A stretch of 9,195 bases of DNA from Rhodobacteraceae bacterium UBA3087 (GTDB taxonomy: Bacteria; Pseudomonadota; Alphaproteobacteria; Rhodobacterales; Rhodobacteraceae), in contig DFBF01000231.1 of the NCBI GenBank assembly GCA_002367285.1, forward strand, positions 1 to 9,195. The letters run 5' to 3'. Shown here in pieces: positions 8,807-9,195 of this stretch (its first letter is position 1; each line of letters starts with the position of its first letter). The translations under genes were made by a program, and so were the position numbers. The notes below the pieces were generated by a model. That model made no database searches. It saw nothing but the letters and a program-made list of their open reading frames with translations, and was not told the DNA's origin.

Positions 8807-9195
8807 AGCACACCCCGCATCCGCAGCTGTTGGGGTGTGACCAGCCCCTTCGCCAGCATCGCATCGCGCATGACATTGCCGACCATGTTGGCGGGCATAA
8901 ATCGATCAGAATTCACCAGATCGGCATAGAACACCAACTGCTCGCTCAGACTCGATCTGAGGACTGCTGCACCCCGTTGCGCACCCTTGGTCTGCCGGGA
9001 TGCCCGAGGGGACTCTGGAGGCTGCCTCAGGTGCTGGGCGGCCCGCTCCATTGCCCGGTCGAGCGCCTTGGGTCCGTCCGGCGGCGCAGGATGGTTGTGG
9101 CGCGTCTCCTCCGCCACCTCGAGGATCTGATCCGCTGTGAGGCCAAGATCATCTCGCCAGCGCTGGGCGTGTGTTTTGGCGGACGAGCCCTGCCA
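8803..9195 (-). CDS. Hypothetical protein, C-terminal part, 5' end outside the window
   Basis: The frame is open from the window edge to a TGA at 8803, giving 130 visible residues. A GTG at 9117 could be a start, but in-frame sequence before it (ending DDLGLTADQILEVAEE) continues the same helical pattern, so the true start is more likely beyond the edge. The visible protein has a helix-like segment with the distinctive run PPDGPKALDRAMERAAQ, a basic low-complexity linker rich in Arg, Gln and Ser (about 65-80), and a final helical block (LSEQLVFYADLVNSDRF, MVGNVMRDAMLAKGL). Similar PDGPKALDR-containing proteins are, as I remember them, found among uncharacterised alphaproteobacterial phage or plasmid-region genes. 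I cannot name the family or the function. The four-base ATGA overlap with the next gene indicates co-translation. Confidence 0.65.
   Translation of the reverse strand, partial: WQGSSAKTHAQRWRDDLGLTADQILEVAEETRHNHPAPPDGPKALDRAMERAAQHLRQPPESPRASRQTKGAQRGAAVLRSSLSEQLVFYADLVNSDRFMPANMVGNVMRDAMLAKGLVTPQQLRMRGVL

Overview
The window is a compact defence cluster with every supported gene on the minus strand. The base composition (about 50-65% G+C in most genes), the many ATGA/TTGA gene overlaps and the protein style suggest an alphaproteobacterium, perhaps of the Rhodobacteraceae. That assignment is an impression from composition and remembered protein families, not a tested result.

In the direction of transcription (right to left) the layout is as follows. 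(1) The end of an unrecognised gene enters from the right edge (8803-9195) and overlaps a second unrecognised gene (8150-8806) by ATGA. (2) After an 89-bp gap comes a type I restriction-modification operon: hsdM (DNA adenine methyltransferase), hsdS (specificity subunit) and a Fic-family gene. These three are joined by 1-4-base overlaps. (3) A 122-bp gap follows, holding a striking symmetric array of four 13-bp operator-like sites. (4) Then comes hsdR, the motor and nuclease subunit. (5) A further 128-bp gap holds a tandem TCCGGA operator candidate. (6) Last is a two-gene Phd/YefM-ParE/RelE type II toxin-antitoxin module. (7) The left 106 bases hold no gene but carry long G and C runs that form an inverted repeat.

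How the genes work together: HsdM2-HsdS methylates the genome at a bipartite target, and HsdR joins this complex to translocate and cut unmethylated DNA. The Fic protein has an intact AMPylation motif, an N-terminal inhibitory motif and a C-terminal winged helix-turn-helix. It is translationally coupled to hsdMS, whereas hsdR is separated from it by the operator array. The most interesting reading, which is inference, is that the Fic protein or another DNA-binding protein controls hsdR through this array, so that restriction is regulated separately from methylation. The toxin-antitoxin pair directly after hsdR may stabilise the island or act as a back-up abortive-infection module.

No RNA genes, CRISPR arrays, insertion sequences, integrases or attachment sites were recognised. 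No gap between genes exceeds 300 bases.
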